The notes: a model not told the origin generated them from the letters alone. 64,000 nucleotides of DNA from Lachancea kluyveri NRRL Y-12651 (GCA_000149225.2 CM000688.1:1054001-1118000); one strand, 5' to 3'; positions 32,099-43,959 are shown, numbered from the stretch's first letter. Made by a program: numbers and translations.

Positions 32099-33826
32099 AT
32101 GAGTAGGCTCTTAAAATTTCTAGAGGTCCCAGTCGGTGAAAGAGAAACATTAAGTGTTTTAAAAAACCATGATTTGCAGCCTATCACTGTTAAAGATCAA
32201 ACATGGGGGTTCTGGTCTAATTTTGCTTATTGGGGTGTGATTTCTTTCTCAGTTGGTACATGGATTAGTGCTGCGGCTGCATTATCAGTTGGTCTAAGTT
32301 ATGGTGAAACCATTGGTGCCTTTATCCTAGGTGACGTGATTACTATCATGTTTACGTTGGCAAACTCTTATCATGGTGTTAACTGGAAAATAGGGTATAC
32401 TATCTCCCAAAGATTCGTCTTCGGCATCTACGGTTCTGGGTTAGGTATATTGATCCGTATCCTGATGAGTATTGTTCATTACGGTTCGAATGCTTGGCGT
32501 GGTGGTCTCTGTGTTAATATGATAATAGATTCGTGGTCTCATCGCTACCTAAATCTTCCAAATACATTGTCGAAGAATGTTGACGCAACCTCCAAGCAGT
32601 TGATTGGGTTTATGATTTTTCACGTTCTTACAGTGATGTGCTACTTTTTAAAGCCAAAGAAAATGAATTATATTCTCATTCCCTCATGTGTTGCTACATG
32701 CTTTGCGATGATGGGGATCATTATTTATTTAGCCCATAAGGCACATGGTGTTGGCGATTTGATTAAATCAACCGAAACTATAGTGCATGGCTCCGAAAAG
32801 GCTTGGGCTTGGGTATACATGATCTCATATTGGTTTGGATCCGTTTCCCCTGGTTCTACCAATCAAAGTGACTACTCCAGATTTGCGACCTCTAAGACAA
32901 GTATTTGGTTAGGTACTATTTGTGCGTTGTTAATTCCAACCACATTAGTTCCAGTTTTTGGTGTTATTGGTGCCTCTACAACCGAAAAGCTATATGGGAA
33001 ACAATTATGGATGCCAATGGATATATTTCATCATTGGCTAACTGAAAATTATTCTGCAGGTGCTCGCGCTGGATCTTTTTTCTGTGGTGTTGCGTTTACT
33101 GCGTCACAAATTGCCTACACGATTTCTGCATGTGGATTTGCTGGTGGAATGGATTTAAGTGGGGTTTTACCAAAGTATATCAACATTTTTAGGGGCTCAA
33201 TTATCACAGCGCTGCTTTCTTTTGCGGTACAACCATGGAATATCTACAGCTCCTCAGCCATTTTTTTGACAGTGATGAGCTCTTTTGGTGTTGTTATGAC
33301 CCCAATTATCTCTGTAATGATAGCAGACAACTTTTTGATAAGAAAACAAAACTATGCGGTTTCTCAGGCATTTATTGTCAAGGGTGAATACTACTTTAAA
33401 TGGGGTATTAATTGGAGAGCTATGGTTGCAATAATTTGTGGAATTGCGCCTGGTTTACCAGGGATTGCTTGGAATGTCAATAAAAAATATTTTCACAATG
33501 ATGGAATCGTAAACTTCTATTACGGTGATTCATTTTTTGCATTTTTGATTTCGTTTTTCCTTTACTGGATTTTATGCTTGATTTTCCCAATAAAGATAAA
33601 TATTGAACATGACGACAAAGATTATTACGGCGCATTCACCGATGAGGTCGCAAGGGGTAAAGGTTTAATCCCATTCAGCGAGCTATCTCCAGATGAAATC
33701 AACGAATATTCCTTCTCAGGCAGTATGGATTCTGAGCTCTACAAAGAATCGTCGGCGTCAGATTCAGCTCCTGAGTCTGAGATAGAAGTGAATCAGATTA
33801 AGAATGAAGATGAAAAGAAGGCCTAA
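32099..33826 (+). CDS. NCS1-family transporter of the THI7/NRT1 type
   Basis: A 575-residue membrane protein closely similar to S. cerevisiae Thi7 (thiamine), Nrt1 (nicotinamide riboside) and Thi72. The block QTWGFWSNFAYWGV near residue 35 and SPGSTNQSDYSRFATS near residue 260 are NCS1 signatures, and GIAPGLPGIAWNVN and YYGDSFFAFLISF near the C-terminus are specific to the Thi7 group. About 12 membrane segments are expected. The acidic C-terminal tail is typical of regulated plasma-membrane permeases. The exact substrate (thiamine or nicotinamide riboside) cannot be told from sequence alone. Genes of this group are often subtelomeric and copy-variable. Confidence 0.92.
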   Translation: MSRLLKFLEVPVGERETLSVLKNHDLQPITVKDQTWGFWSNFAYWGVISFSVGTWISAAAALSVGLSYGETIGAFILGDVITIMFTLANSYHGVNWKIGYTISQRFVFGIYGSGLGILIRILMSIVHYGSNAWRGGLCVNMIIDSWSHRYLNLPNTLSKNVDATSKQLIGFMIFHVLTVMCYFLKPKKMNYILIPSCVATCFAMMGIIIYLAHKAHGVGDLIKSTETIVHGSEKAWAWVYMISYWFGSVSPGSTNQSDYSRFATSKTSIWLGTICALLIPTTLVPVFGVIGASTTEKLYGKQLWMPMDIFHHWLTENYSAGARAGSFFCGVAFTASQIAYTISACGFAGGMDLSGVLPKYINIFRGSIITALLSFAVQPWNIYSSSAIFLTVMSSFGVVMTPIISVMIADNFLIRKQNYAVSQAFIVKGEYYFKWGINWRAMVAIICGIAPGLPGIAWNVNKKYFHNDGIVNFYYGDSFFAFLISFFLYWILCLIFPIKINIEHDDKDYYGAFTDEVARGKGLIPFSELSPDEINEYSFSGSMDSELYKESSASDSAPESEIEVNQIKNEDEKKA

Positions 33827-35113
33827 TAAATTTAACGTAAGTTTCCTCCAAGTTTCAGATAATTAATATAAATATGAAGCTAGCTTTAGATAAAGCCCTG
33901 GGCTCTAAATCAAACTCTATATAGCAATAACTTATAAAAACATAATAAAAACCCTTCAATATCAGAGATTCTACTCAAAAACATTATTACTCGTCCTTGA
34001 ATACTGGGATTTGAGACTTGCAAATGCTTAAAAACCCAAAGTACGAAAATAATTCTGGATGCATTTAGTTAAATCAAAGAAAGACGGATAGGAGGAGTAA
34101 ACGGTTCCTAGTACGTTTATTATGGAATCCTTTTATGTACAATTTAAAAATGATGCCGCGTCATCAGAGGAAACGTTTGCTCGAGATCTTTAAAAAATCA
34201 GGCAAATCCGGAAACTATCTGCTTAAGAGAAAAATATTTAGATAAATTTACTTGCTATTTTTGATATTCGGCAGTCTTGAACGTCTTCACGAGACAATAT
34301 AATTTGATAACGAGAAGTGTGGAAAAGTGGGATGTCTTTGTTGTTACAGAATTCGAAAAGAAATCAGCATGTAGAGAAGAAGTTTCTAGTAAATAAGAAA
34401 AAAAGCCGGTAAAATTACGAAAGACAGGGTTAGGCAGTTGGCTTTTTCTTGCCCAAAGTGTGCTCATTTTTAGCAGGAATGTTTGACGACAAAAACAGAA
34501 CTACCTGTTAATTATGTCGAGACACATACGCAAAAAAAGATCTAATGTCTTAAATTTAGCCGAGGAGCTATTAAAGCGACCCCAGATTTCCACAAGATGA
34601 AACGTGGACGGAAAGAGTTTGTGTAGTCCAAGGGTTTATATTTTTGTTACCAGAGCTTAAACAATAGCCAAAAACAACTAGAGCAGAGCATTTGCAAATC
34701 CTTGTAAAATTTGAATGGTTTATCTATCACATATACTCCACTCCTTTTTTTTTATTTTGGCGACCGACTACCGGTTTTTTTAAAATGTAAATAGTATCAA
34801 TCACCTTTTTCCACCAACTACCTCATTTAGACAAGTGGATAACTGCTCTGAATTAGTAAACCCGCGCGCATAGTTACATATAGCAGATTCCTATTTTGGC
34901 TTATCTAGACGGCGCCGGTTATTTGTGTTTACGTATCGCTTCATCCCCAGGACATGTAATCACATTGGTGAGTCATGCCACAGGTGAACCCCAAAGGCGA
35001 GTATATAATAATACACATGTTGTCTTTATTTTGTTTCCCAAACTTGAAGATTCTTATAAATAACAGCGTCTAAGATTTGTTTGGGCCTCTAAAAACTCAG
35101 TAATTAGTTAGAT
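33827..35113. other. 1.3-kb intergenic region
   Basis: Terminator and promoter DNA with no convincing reading frame. A TATATAATAATA element near 35003 is placed correctly for the acetyltransferase that follows. Confidence 0.4.
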
Positions 35114-35581
35114 ATGTCCGCAAACCCTTGTAAGGACAGCGTTATTGTTAGGCTAGTAGGGACTGAAGATGAGGAAGAATGGAAGAGGCTCTGGAAACTT
35201 TATTTAGTGTTTTACAAGTCTTCGCTTCCAGAAGAAGTGGCTGAACTCAACTTCAAACGGTTTCTAAAACCTGAAGTTAAAATGTGGTCTGCCCTCGCTA
35301 TTGATACCGTCACAAACAAACCGATTGGAATGGTAAACTACTTTGGTCATTTTCATACCTGGGATGTAAAGGATAAAATTTTGCTAAATGACTTATATGT
35401 TGATGAAAACTTTAGAGTGAAAGGTGTTGGTAGAAGGTTAATTACACATGTCTATGGGCACGCTGAAAAATTGGAAATTTGGAATGTTTACTGGCACACT
35501 GACTTTTTCAACCACAGGGCACAGCTATTGTATACCAAAATTGGTGAAAGAACCACTAAAGTTCAATACAGGAGGACTTGA
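35114..35581 (+). CDS. GNAT acetyltransferase, Hpa2/Hpa3 type
   Basis: A 155-residue GCN5-related N-acetyltransferase. The acetyl-CoA-binding motif A is RVKGVG at residues 101-106, preceded by LLNDLYVDENF. The C-terminal DFFNHRAQLLYTKIGERT closely matches the corresponding block of S. cerevisiae Hpa2 and Hpa3. Hpa3 acetylates D-amino acids and detoxifies them; Hpa2 can acetylate histone tails and polyamines in vitro. Either activity is possible here. The protein matches the Hpa2 length and lacks the N-terminal extension of Hpa3. It is a single gene between long gene-free stretches. Confidence 0.88.
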   Translation: MSANPCKDSVIVRLVGTEDEEEWKRLWKLYLVFYKSSLPEEVAELNFKRFLKPEVKMWSALAIDTVTNKPIGMVNYFGHFHTWDVKDKILLNDLYVDENFRVKGVGRRLITHVYGHAEKLEIWNVYWHTDFFNHRAQLLYTKIGERTTKVQYRRT

Positions 35582-37242
35582 GTGAACTGGCAAGGTGTCA
35601 TTATCTAAAAAGTATAAATTAAATTAACGAATGCAAGACTTAGTATTTACAAGAATAGAAAGTTAATCTTTACCTTTGAAAGGTGGAGAAAATGATTTTT
35701 CCACATTTCTCCAAAGTGTTGGTGTTCTGTATAGATGACATTGATCTTAAAAAGCTTCCGAAATAAGTATCAGTCAATAATTAATAGGACTATTTAAGTT
35801 CGCTCCAATACATGATGCTATTTTGTACAATAAATTATGCTAGTGTATATGCTTTCCTAAAAAACCTGCTTTTAGTAAGACGGGTATACTATTTCGACTT
35901 ATAATTGACACCTAAGCCCCAGGGAAGAGCGACAAAGTTAGATGTACTACACAGGGTAGTTTCAAGGATATATAAAATTTAGCTACTAACCCATGTAAAT
36001 CAGTGGCGTTTTAGATAATATTTTCAACTGCTATAGACTTTTTTTACTTAAACTCAATTTGTCAATCTTATTCAAACATGCAATTTTTATTTCTTTGTTT
36101 TTCGAAAATAGTTCTGCAACAGTCATACTTATTTGATAGACCATTCCAATGAATATTTCTGCTTTGAGATGTAATATGATTAAAAGAGCTATAACAAAAC
36201 TCAGCCCAGAGCCAAACACAACAAGGTACCCATTTAAAAAACTTAGGAAGGTGATATGTAGCTGAACAATATTGCTGTTTTACTCACTCAAAAAATTATC
36301 TTCCTACTGAGTATATCATATCGAGAAGAGAAACTCAGGTTTACTGAAACTAATCGGTGAAAGTCTGGGCTGTAACTCGAAGTCACAGAAAAGTTTGTGG
36401 ATATGAGAATAGCACGGAATTAATAACTGACAAACACTCCGATACTCCCTATACACCCATTACTACTTCATTTAGTAAAAAGTGAAGACAATAAAAAATT
36501 ATTCTAAGGATTTCTGAATATGGTGAAAATTAACTAGAAGAGGTTCCACATATTTTGGTGACGTATTTTATGCAGCAGCACAGAAAAAAAATGTATAAAC
36601 CAAAACAGACTTATTTAGTATAGTGACTATTCTAGTTCTGCTGGCCAGACCCAGCATTCGAGATATCCAGTATCGGAGATCACATTATAAGTGTACCCAA
36701 ATCTGTCCCATTAACACTAGACTTACCATTAACTGTCGAAGTATAAAGACATCGCATAATTTTTACATTATTGCACTCAAAATTTTTGTTTTAGTGCAGA
36801 GTATTAGAAGAAGTAAGCTTCATTCATCTGGTTTGGTATTTGTACCCTTTTGAAAAGTTGCTTGCCAATCAACTCATATTTTGTGTCTGCGACAGATAGG
36901 GTTAATTAGAAGGTGTGTGTTACCAAAAAAGAAACAAGTAAAAAAAATTGTCTAAGGCTCAACTCGAAAACTGAATCTAGGAAGATATTCAATTTTTGGT
37001 TGAATAGGTCCATATACTATGTAAACTCACGTCATTTCCATGTCATCCTTTGAATTGACATGTTTTATGTATCGTACACTGACGCAATACCAGAGGATAA
37101 TTTTATTGTAAATGAAGCTGATCTGATTTTGCTTGTCACTAATTATTTACCTTAAGAAAACCGGTTTGTTTCATAAATTCTATTGAATTTTATAAAAGTT
37201 GCAATATATAATGTGCAGCGAATGAGCACTTTAACGAATTAA
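35582..37242. other. 1.7-kb gene-free region
   Basis: AT-rich DNA between the convergent acetyltransferase and FLR1 genes. The few short frames (for example 36031-36219 and 36623-36853) have no family signature. Nothing else was recognised. Confidence 0.4.
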
Positions 37243-38856
37243 TCAATTAGCATACTGTGACTTCCCACGTAGGCTTGGGCCAATTTTATAGAAGACGAAA
37301 GGTATGACAGCCAATGCGACCGAAAAGAATCCTACTAATGAAGATCCCCACCCAACAGGATATTTTTCGCTCCCGAGATTTTTGTACATCGCTTGACCGA
37401 ATAAGGGGAAAGCACAAGCAAAAACCGAACGGCAGAAACCATTGCTTGCAAAGACAGATGCCATATAGCGTGGGTAACAAATTGCCAAATAGGAAAACGT
37501 GGACTGGAATAAGTTAAAAACACATAAAACAAAAAAAATCTGCGCAATTATGGGTAAAATCCAATGAACACCTGCTGTCCAACCAAACAAGAATAACGAT
37601 AGTGGTAATGACCAGCACACACCCATGGCAAGTAGTAGAAAAGCCTCTGGTGTAAAGTTGTTGTTTTGGAATTTTGGTCGAATGACCTTAGCCAAAAACA
37701 CCAACAAGACAACATAGGCCACGATACAGCCGACACAAAAGCCAAGGTATGCAAAACCCATTTCCACAAGTGTAAAGTGGTAGATTCCAATGAAAACAAT
37801 TGGAAAGGCCTCAAAAAATAAGTAGAATGTACCATAACATACGGCAATATAGACATTAAATGCCAAGACTGCCGGTTCTAATACCATGAGTTTGAATGGC
37901 CTAGCAGTGATCTCAATGACAAATTCTTTAAAACTAACCTCCGATTCTACTAGTTCCTGCTTTGTGTAATAACGGTTATCACCAGTTTCTCTTCTGATTC
38001 TTTCAGCACGACGATGAAGAATATTGTTATGCTGAGTTTCTGGAAAAAAGGCCACTAACATTACGAAAGTTCCTGCACTAAGCCAAAGTAGCAACCAAAA
38101 AGTCCACCGCCATCCTTTTGCAACGACCATTGCTGCACCTAGTAAAGGTGCCATTACTGGGGCTGCAACAGCACCGACGGCCCATAGGCCAATAAATATT
38201 GGAACTATTTCCGGAGCCATTATATCACCCATACTTCCTGCACCGGTGGCTAATGCCGGAGAGCATAGCATGCCACTAATAAAACGAATCACTATAAGGC
38301 CTCCAATGTTTTTCACAGTGGCCGCTCCAATTTGGAAAATTGCAAAGAAGAAAAGAGTCCACATGTATATTTGCTGACGGCCAATGCTAGCAACCTCGGA
38401 TAATGGAGAAAATACCATAGGGCCCAAACCATAGCCCAATACGTAAAGAGAAAGATTTAGAGTACCGACAACATGCCCAACTCCAAACTCCTCTTGAATC
38501 TCTACTTGGCCAGGGGTGTAAATAGATGCCCCCATATAGGTTACACAGGTGAGAAGCATAACCTCAAACACAACGACAGCTTTCTTGCCCTTGCTCCAGT
38601 TTAGCGGATTTTCAGAGTCCTTCGGCCCATTCCAATCAACTAAAAATGGGTCGTTCTCAATCTCTTCCCGCTTCTGTGAGCTTGAATCAGTGTCTCTTTC
38701 GAGATCGATATTTTCTTCTGCATTCTTTTCTGACTCCTCTTCAATACTGGCGAGAGGTTGCAAACCCTGAGACTTGAAGTTGGGGCTGATCTTAATGAGC
38801 CTGAAATATTCAAGCGCATCCACGAGAAACGTGTTCCTATAGGTATCTGTATACAT
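37243..38856 (-). CDS. FLR1: DHA1 multidrug/proton antiporter Flr1
   Basis: A 537-residue plasma-membrane drug exporter (S. cerevisiae Flr1 548 residues), which gives resistance to fluconazole, benomyl and other toxicants. The ortholog-level match runs from the N-terminus (YTDTYRNTFLVDALEYF) through NDPFLVDWNGP and TYMGASIYTPGQ to SLYVLGYGLGPMVFSPLSE, the DHA1 motif C region. Twelve membrane segments are expected, with a charged N-terminal tail. The C-terminal FYKIGPSLRGKSQY is also conserved. A Yap1-type site upstream fits the known stress control of FLR1. Confidence 0.94.
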   Translation of the reverse strand: MYTDTYRNTFLVDALEYFRLIKISPNFKSQGLQPLASIEEESEKNAEENIDLERDTDSSSQKREEIENDPFLVDWNGPKDSENPLNWSKGKKAVVVFEVMLLTCVTYMGASIYTPGQVEIQEEFGVGHVVGTLNLSLYVLGYGLGPMVFSPLSEVASIGRQQIYMWTLFFFAIFQIGAATVKNIGGLIVIRFISGMLCSPALATGAGSMGDIMAPEIVPIFIGLWAVGAVAAPVMAPLLGAAMVVAKGWRWTFWLLLWLSAGTFVMLVAFFPETQHNNILHRRAERIRRETGDNRYYTKQELVESEVSFKEFVIEITARPFKLMVLEPAVLAFNVYIAVCYGTFYLFFEAFPIVFIGIYHFTLVEMGFAYLGFCVGCIVAYVVLLVFLAKVIRPKFQNNNFTPEAFLLLAMGVCWSLPLSLFLFGWTAGVHWILPIIAQIFFVLCVFNLFQSTFSYLAICYPRYMASVFASNGFCRSVFACAFPLFGQAMYKNLGSEKYPVGWGSSLVGFFSVALAVIPFVFYKIGPSLRGKSQYAN

Positions 38857-39048
38857 TTTTGACCTTATAAGCCCCAGTAATCGAGAGTCTTAAACCTCAT
38901 CGTCGCCCGTATTTATAGCTAGCCAAAGTTACCATTTGTCAGCGGTAAAGCGTTAGTTCGATGACAAATGTTTAGCCTGGCACTTTCAAACAGTCCGTAT
39001 TAACGAAATTTCAAAAACTTATCAAATGTAAGTCTTCCTTTTATGGGC

Positions 39049-39055
39049 TTACTAA
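39049..39055. promoter_or_regulatory. Yap1-type response element upstream of FLR1
   Basis: TTACTAA, one of the Yap1 response elements, lies 193 bp upstream of the FLR1 start. S. cerevisiae FLR1 is strongly induced by Yap1 through elements of this type. A single seven-base match is only suggestive. Confidence 0.4.
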
Positions 39056-39365
39056 TGCGTAGCAGAGAGTCGCGCGTAGGGCAAACTTTGTTGCCGCCTT
39101 GACAAAAAAAAGTCGCTTTCTGTGAAATATGAAAAGCAGTAGCATATGGGAAGTTAAACAGGTTGGTGTAGTTTCCATGATGGTAAATCTTTTAAAGGAC
39201 TCCGGTATGCCACTAGCATTTTTGTAAAAGGCGATAGTCGCTCGATATCAGAGAAACTTTTTCAGTAATAAAATAAAGATTCAGGTTTTTAGAGATGCAG
39301 GATAATTATCGTACCTTAAAAACGATGAGGCTCCTGATTTTGAGGAGCTCAATGCCGTAAGATAG

Positions 39366-40259
39366 TCAAAAGAAGTGCCCAGCATATCTTAAAAGAGGGT
39401 GCGTAGATAAACGAATTGGATTATCAAAAGCTGCAGTTTGTGATCTACTGTTAGATGAATAGCTTGAGGTTAACTTCATTATGACGTGACCTCTTGTAGC
39501 TGGAGAATCGTAGTACATCCGTTCTCCCAGTTTTGGCCCACTAAAGAGATTCGGATATCTCCACCGAGTGTATGTATGCATTTTTGAAACCTGTCTTCGG
39601 CTTACCGTCTATAATGTGTTTCTCTCTTTAAGATTTATCGATTTCATAGCATCGTCACGGTTGTGCAAAAAGCAATCACGTGGCAACAGATCAACCTTAT
39701 ATCTTTTAGCTTCCTGGAAAACTGAAAATATGGATTAGAAAAAACATGCTTTTACGATTACAAGGTGGATCAAACGCAAGCTCCCTATGTACGCCATCAG
39801 CGGGACATTTGAACTTATCAGTTAAACAGGTACGCGCCCTTTTAAATGTAGGCTAGCTTCCGTGATCGTTATGTAGCTTTTTAAACCAACAAAAGCCATC
39901 TGTAGCGGTGTTGGAAGCTCTGAAATTTTGACCGCAAAATTGTAACCACTCTTTACCGTACCCCCAATAATATATTTGGTCAGGAGATTCCAAACCAACG
40001 TTTCTGTTTTGGTTTACAGGTGCCATAATGAGATGTGCCAGCACGCGAGATATTTGAAGTCCATCTTTGAAGGTTTATGGCCGATGTAGGTAAAATAAAA
40101 GTGTGTTTTGTGGGCATGCATTGTAGTTATACCAACTACAATGAGATTAATTTTGTCATCTTTCCGTCTATATTGGCGCGCATTTGAGTCAACCAACAGC
40201 ATACCGTTTCCATAATTATAACTCACAATGATCGAAGATGTGCGTACTGCAGAGCTCAT
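39366..40259 (-). other. Unassigned, possibly decayed coding region
   Basis: Three short antisense-strand frames lie close together in a region that otherwise has no gene. Their residue make-up (many aromatic residues and some cysteines) looks more protein-like than the surrounding frames, but no family was recognised. They could be the relic of a subtelomeric gene or chance frames. Confidence 0.2.
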
Positions 40260-41186
40260 ACGTTGAAACTAGGATAAGACATAAAGCCTTGAGGATAGGT
40301 ACAAAGTCTGAATTTGTCGAGACTTCAAAACGAAAAACTATACCTTTGACATAATGAAAAGTACTAGATTACGATAAACAATTTCTATCTGCTGTTTCAT
40401 TAAAAAGAAGTTTCAGTTATTGCTAGATCATTTTTCAGCGGGAGTTGTCGCCTGGTAGCTTCCTTTAGAGCTTAACTCAGGGAAGAATGTTTTTTTTTTC
40501 TTTTGTATTTGTCTTCATGCCTTTGTTTAGTGAAGCTGTTTTTACTAGTTGCCTTCCTCGGCGATAATCTGGTAGAGCCGATTAAAGACTAAAAGTACTT
40601 TTCCGATTCCCGATTTTCCGAGATCCAATTTCCCGAATGTCTTTTCCAAAAAAGTCAGGTCAATAAAGTACATCACATGATACAATTCTAAAGTTGAATG
40701 TCAAACGGATAATGCATTCAGAAGAGTTATGTGCTTCGTATTAATATTATATCCCCTCAATTTTAGTTATTTTTGACCATCATACGTGAATATGATTTTC
40801 ATTTTTGATACACAAAAACACGACTTGACCTGTAAGCCCAGGCTATAACTTTGTTTGTAAAGAGAGATACTCATTTTTAATTCAGCCTTGGATAACAAGA
40901 ATACTGACATTTTTCTGGCTATAGCGCTATCTAGATCTACCATCAAAGACAGAAACTCAGACATCTAAAAATGTCTTTGATGTGAGACAATAACCAGAAA
41001 CGTAAAAACTGCTACGACAACACACCATAATGTGGGATATTATATAAACTTACAAAAATAAATAAATGAATAACACAGACCTTCTTATGAAAGATTTATC
41101 GGCGATGTTTATGATACATATGCTGGTTATCTAAATATATGAGGATATTATTCATCCTGGCATTTAGAGGTGCATTTGGTTACTGC

Positions 41187-41836
41187 TTAATCCTCAGTGT
41201 AATAACAGGGCTGGATTTTTTCCATGTGTTGGTTGAAACATCTTAAATTTAAAACACAATGCATCTTATGTAGCTCATAAGCTTTATAATCTGATATCTT
41301 TTTGGTGATCGCAAAAGAAAAATCCAGCTGAGTATTCGTCTTCCCGGGACGTTTAATCAATGCTTTATTTGCGACATAATCAAAAAGCACGATGGCATCA
41401 GAATTAGAAGCCCCATCTGAGTATTGTAAAGCAGTGTTATCACGATCATGATTAATCTTAGATAAAGATTCAACAAACGATGGATCATCACAGGTTACCT
41501 ACTAGTACCTTTTAATTAGAGCCCAGAAACGATCATCAATACCCTCCTCGCAGGCATTTCTGTTTCGTCTTACAATCGCAGTAATACACGTAGAACGTAA
41601 GCCAACTGGAGCCCCACAATCAAAAACGTAGACAGCCAAAATTTTTAGAGCTTGTGAGCATCAATAAAGTGCTCTATAGTCTTGGTAACCGAAGAAAAGT
41701 TATATTTGCAACTCTCAGGTGGTTCGGTAAAGTCAAAACCAGGAAAGTCTGGAGTGACGACGTGAAAGTGCGGTGCTAGAAGTGGAATCGAATGACGAGA
41801 ATCGAATGACAAGACATATTCGAAAGCATTAGGCAT
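41187..41836 (-). pseudogene. Decayed epoxide hydrolase-type alpha/beta hydrolase (YNR064C type)
   Basis: Fragments of one alpha/beta-hydrolase can be read in order on the minus strand. They include IPLLAPHFHVVTPDFPGFDF (HVVTPDFPGFDF corresponds to the DLPGFGF block of the family), then LAVYVFDCGAPVGLR around the usual nucleophile-elbow position, EEGIDDRFWALIK, and ALIKRPGKTNTQLDF. All match S. cerevisiae YNR064C, a 290-residue soluble epoxide hydrolase. Two stop codons follow the IKRY segment near 41507, the frame is shifted elsewhere, and the C-terminal third is unrecognisable, so the gene is dead. It lies about 12 kb from a VPS10-like relic; in S. cerevisiae YNR064C neighbours the sortilin homologue YNR065C. 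Confidence 0.75.
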
Positions 41837-41839
41837 CCG

Positions 41840-42893
41840 TGAAACAATAATGTTTTTACCTTACTAAAGTTCTCAGCTTCTCTGTTCTAAACATCAATAT
41901 CGACCTTTGCCTAAACTTGTAGAAATTTTGAATGAATGGAGTAATGTCGGTAATCAGATGTTTAAAATAGAGAATTGAATATCATACAGAAAAAAATTCT
42001 TAAGCTCCATAATCATCAGGGGTTTGTGTGTAATTACACTACCGATCCTAATCTACTATTTTCTGCTACCGAATTTCATCTTATCGAATTGACTAGCTTG
42101 GTTAAAGCCCACGACAGTTTTTACCGAAACATTTACGATTTTCTTTTTTTTTTTGGTCTCCCATCAAGAAATCAAGCTTGAAATATGGGCTCCTATCATT
42201 CCGCGCGTCTCGGATCTACTACACGAACATAAAAGGATTGCGCGAGAGGCCACTGTTGGTACCCATCATAAAAATCGCAAAAACCTGCCAATAGGCGTAC
42301 GGTTGCTCAACGATGGATTTTTCTCTTTTTTAACTCAGTTGAATTTGTAAATGTAATTGTCTCAGTTTCAATGTTTTTGGCATCTGGTGTCTTACCCTCA
42401 CTAGGTAAGTATGACTCTGTTTTACAATTCGACTAAAGATCTTCCTTCGTTAAATAAAAATTAAAGTTATTAGATAATGACGAAAGCACCAATAGCTAGA
42501 ATTGGTTAACCGCCCAATTATTTGGATTTAGAAATGAGTTTAAAGTTGTGGCCCCGCCTCTCTTCAGAAATGGCTATACCGAGATAAACTGACCCCCTCT
42601 GAATACTGTCTTTTGGAGCATGTGGCCTCATATCGAGGTTAGAACTTGGCTTGATACAGCTGGAAAGAATCTCGTATAATACCCGCGGCAGTGAAATTTG
42701 ATTTTTATATGGCTGTCAGTTCCCATGGGTTTGAAATGCTTGTTTCTCTATACACTACACTTCAAACACCGATGGAAGCATACCATGGATAAACAAGTAG
42801 CCGTTTGGTAATTATAATAACCTGTTAAAACTACAAATTCAAAGCAAAGCTTTGTCACAGTACATACAAAGCGTCGTTTCGAAAATGAGTTTG
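41840..42893. other. 1-kb gene-free region
   Basis: AT-rich DNA between the hydrolase relic and the zinc-finger gene. Two overlapping short frames at 41975-42350 show no family signature and are probably chance. Confidence 0.35.
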
Positions 42894-43751
42894 CTAATGG
42901 GTGTGACTATAGCTGTCATTAGTCAAACCTCCACTAGAATCATTACCTTGAAAACTGCATTGAATCAAGGATTCAGGAACAAAAGTATGGTATCTGTCAT
43001 AATGTTCAAGTAAGTGACACAAGGATTCGTACTTTGGATATCCAGCACACTCAACCTCTTTACAGTATAAGCTATCCCAGTTATCCCATGGGGCGGAATA
43101 AGGACCTTGCCTAGGAGAAGACTGGGTATGGTGGTTTGTGTCATCGCTTTCAAGTTCACTCATAGAGTCAGTCTGGCTGCTTACAGTCACTTCATCGCCG
43201 TTCTGAGAGGCATCATCAGACGTCTGAGACAAAGATATTGGAGTCAGATCTTCAGTAGACGTTTGAACAGGCGCTGGCCGAAGAATAGGACTCGACAGAA
43301 TTTCACTCCTGAGGTGAACGTCTAAAATGTGATTAGTTAGCTGGACTTCTACCGGGAACGACTCTTTACATCCATTATAGGTGCACATGACTAACATGCT
43401 CTCGTTACCTCTTGCGTTACTTTCTCTTTTCTCCACGTGTCCATTTGCCTCCTGTTCTTGGGGCGGCGAAGGAAGATTCTTATGGGTCTTACTGTGTCGT
43501 GACAGCTGTTGATTAGTAATGAAACCCTTGAAACATACTGGACACGTTAGCGGCTTGACCTTCGAGTGTGACCACTTATGGACTTTCAAGTGTGAGTCTC
43601 GCAGAAACCCCTTACCACAGCCTGGTTCCTTGCAAACAAATGGCCTCTCGTTTGTATGCGACCGACGGTGCTGCTCTAGCAGGCAGGGTCTAGAGTACAT
43701 TTTACCGCACCCATCGACTGAACACAAGTACTTTTTTGGTCGTTTGCACAT
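42894..43751 (-). CDS. C2H2 zinc-finger protein related to TFIIIA
   Basis: A 285-residue protein with three adjacent N-terminal C2H2 fingers (C10/C15/H28/H32, C40/C45/H58/H62, C70/C73/H86/H90), a fourth at C123/C128/H141/H146 and a possible fifth at C230/C235/H250/H255. Fingers 1-3 and their linkers align with the first fingers of yeast TFIIIA (Pzf1), for example [17 protein letters not shown] and the [17 protein letters not shown] stretch. Pzf1 has nine fingers in about 430 residues, so this is a shortened relative, possibly a specialised regulator rather than the 5S RNA factor. An acidic Ser/Thr-rich segment separates fingers 4 and 5. An in-frame stop lies just upstream of the chosen ATG. 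It looks intact. Confidence 0.75.
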   Translation of the reverse strand: MCKRPKKYLCSVDGCGKMYSRPCLLEQHRRSHTNERPFVCKEPGCGKGFLRDSHLKVHKWSHSKVKPLTCPVCFKGFITNQQLSRHSKTHKNLPSPPQEQEANGHVEKRESNARGNESMLVMCTYNGCKESFPVEVQLTNHILDVHLRSEILSSPILRPAPVQTSTEDLTPISLSQTSDDASQNGDEVTVSSQTDSMSELESDDTNHHTQSSPRQGPYSAPWDNWDSLYCKEVECAGYPKYESLCHLLEHYDRYHTFVPESLIQCSFQGNDSSGGLTNDSYSHTH

Positions 43752-43905
43752 TATGAAATCTTCTGAATTTGCTTAATCCTTGGGATTTGAAGACTTGAAA
43801 GGCGCCGCTTTCAACAAATTTAGTTGTTTGTTCCTCTTGAGAGTTCGGATGCATCACTCTGCGCCCTTCTATCTTCACCACCGCATTCAAGGCAGCAAAG
43901 CATGA

Positions 43906-43938
43906 GCGGGGGGGTGAGAGGAGGGGAGGAGAAGGGCT
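43906..43938. promoter_or_regulatory. G-rich tract upstream of the zinc-finger gene
   Basis: The + strand carries G7, then GAGGGGAGG and GAAGGG, about 160-190 bp upstream of the zinc-finger start. It contains AGGGG, the core of Msn2/Msn4 stress elements, and comes close to a G-quadruplex pattern. It stands out from the AT-rich surroundings. Confidence 0.45.
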
Positions 43939-43959
43939 TCTCCGAGGATTTGAGGGCGC

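Noticed and set aside
32485-32500. GGTTCGAAT resembling a tRNA B box
   Set aside because: It lies in the THI7-like coding sequence and no A box or cloverleaf can be drawn; no other tRNA-like B box was convincing elsewhere in the window.
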